Shown: in pieces, positions 15,630-15,727 of the stretch
Position numbering within the stretch: position 1 is the stretch's first letter
Layout: the number at the start of each line of letters is the position of its first letter
From: CAJXZP01 sp964195485
GTDB lineage: Bacteria; Bacteroidota; Bacteroidia; Flavobacteriales_G; Salibacteraceae
Assembly: GCA_964195485.1 (NCBI GenBank)
Contig: CAXMPG010000016.1
Coordinates: 1 to 15,727, forward strand
Direction of reading: 5' to 3'
DNA: 15,727 bases
Notes under the pieces: model-generated
Databases searched by the model: none
Seen by the model: the letters and a program-made list of their open reading frames with translations, nothing else
Told to the model about the DNA's origin: nothing
Made by a program: the position numbers and the translations under genes

Positions 15630-15659
15630 TTGTCAGAGTTAAAATTAGAATTACCTTTG
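15630..15659 (+). promoter_or_regulatory. Presumed rrn promoter P2
   Basis: TTG at 15630-15632, a 19-base spacer, then TACCTTTG at 15652-15659 gives a near-ideal Bacteroidota promoter. An AT-rich stretch (about 15598-15626) lies just upstream, as in strong promoters. Transcription would begin near 15665, about 50 bases before the presumed start of 16S rRNA. Confidence 0.75.
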
Positions 15660-15682
15660 CCGCCCCTTACGAGGGAAACGAA
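15652..15682 (+). repeat. 31-bp direct repeat, copy 2
   Basis: Exact copy of 15527-15557; flanks differ on both sides (C versus T before, TTT versus AAA after), so the repeat unit is sharply bounded. It carries the P2 -7 box and the first transcribed bases. Confidence 0.95.
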
Positions 15683-15693
15683 AAACGAAATAA

Positions 15694-15700
15694 GCTCTTA
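15694..15700 (+). promoter_or_regulatory. boxA-like antitermination motif in the presumed rRNA leader
   Basis: GCTCTTA resembles the boxA core (GCTCTTTA) recognised by NusB-S10 in bacterial rRNA leaders. It lies between P2 and the presumed 16S start. The match is short and the placement unusually close to 16S, so this is suggestive only. Confidence 0.3.
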
Positions 15701-15715
15701 GGGCAAGCCAGACAG

Positions 15716-15727
15716 TTAATGGAGGGT
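15716..15727 (+). rRNA. Presumed first bases of 16S rRNA (cut by window edge)
   Basis: The window ends ATGGAGGGT. This fits the 5' end of Bacteroidota 16S rRNA, where a TGGAGAGT or TGGAGGGT start is followed by TTGATCCTGGCTCAG. Aligned to E. coli numbering, the last base would be position 12. Tandem strong promoters and a boxA-like motif just upstream support it. Only about 12 bases are visible, so identity rests mainly on context. Confidence 0.45.

Noticed and set aside
15527..15682. Two repeats considered as a CRISPR remnant
   Set aside because: Only two copies with a 94-bp gap, each carrying a promoter -7 box, and no cas genes nearby.

Overview
The window looks like chromosomal DNA from a member of the Bacteroidota, most likely the Flavobacteriia. 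The base composition is AT-rich, start codons lack clear Shine-Dalgarno sequences, and several TAnnTTTG (-7 type) promoter motifs occur. The gene content also fits: a fused E1 alpha/beta 2-oxoacid dehydrogenase, DUF3078, DUF349 and DUF5723-like proteins, and an S9 peptidase lipoprotein. I see no insertion sequence, phage gene, CRISPR array or tRNA.

Left part (1-7659, all minus strand). A four-gene run reads paaZ, a crotonase-family enzyme, a multi-repeat DUF349 protein, then a DUF3078 outer-membrane protein, and ends at a strong hairpin terminator (2032-2068). Beyond it lies the 5' 656 codons of a fused thiamine-diphosphate-dependent E1 alpha/beta subunit, cut by the left edge of the window.

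Middle (7835-11468). A lipoprotein prolyl oligopeptidase is transcribed divergently from paaZ. It ends at a textbook terminator (10029-10061). Facing it are a YdfG-like short-chain dehydrogenase and a small outer-membrane beta-barrel protein on the minus strand.

Right part (11587-15026). A plus-strand paaG-paaH pair runs convergently into a 477-residue outer-membrane protein of DUF5723 type. The two stop codons are one base apart, inside an 11-bp palindrome.

The metabolic theme is the lower half of aerobic phenylacetate degradation. PaaG isomerises ring-1,2-epoxyphenylacetyl-CoA to oxepin-CoA, PaaZ opens the ring and oxidises the aldehyde, and crotonase and PaaH-type enzymes carry out the beta-oxidation-like steps. 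The genes sit in two oppositely oriented clusters about 4 kb apart. The epoxidase (paaABCDE), ligase (paaK) and thiolase (paaJ) are not in this window.

The right end (15027-15727) is non-coding. It holds a perfect 13-bp inverted repeat inside a possible dispersed repeat. It also holds two promoters that share an exact 31-bp sequence, most of it downstream of the -7 box. A boxA-like motif and a terminal sequence matching the 5' start of 16S rRNA suggest that an rRNA operon begins at the right edge. No wholly new system is evident; the most unusual structure is this presumed rrn promoter/leader region and the repeat before it.
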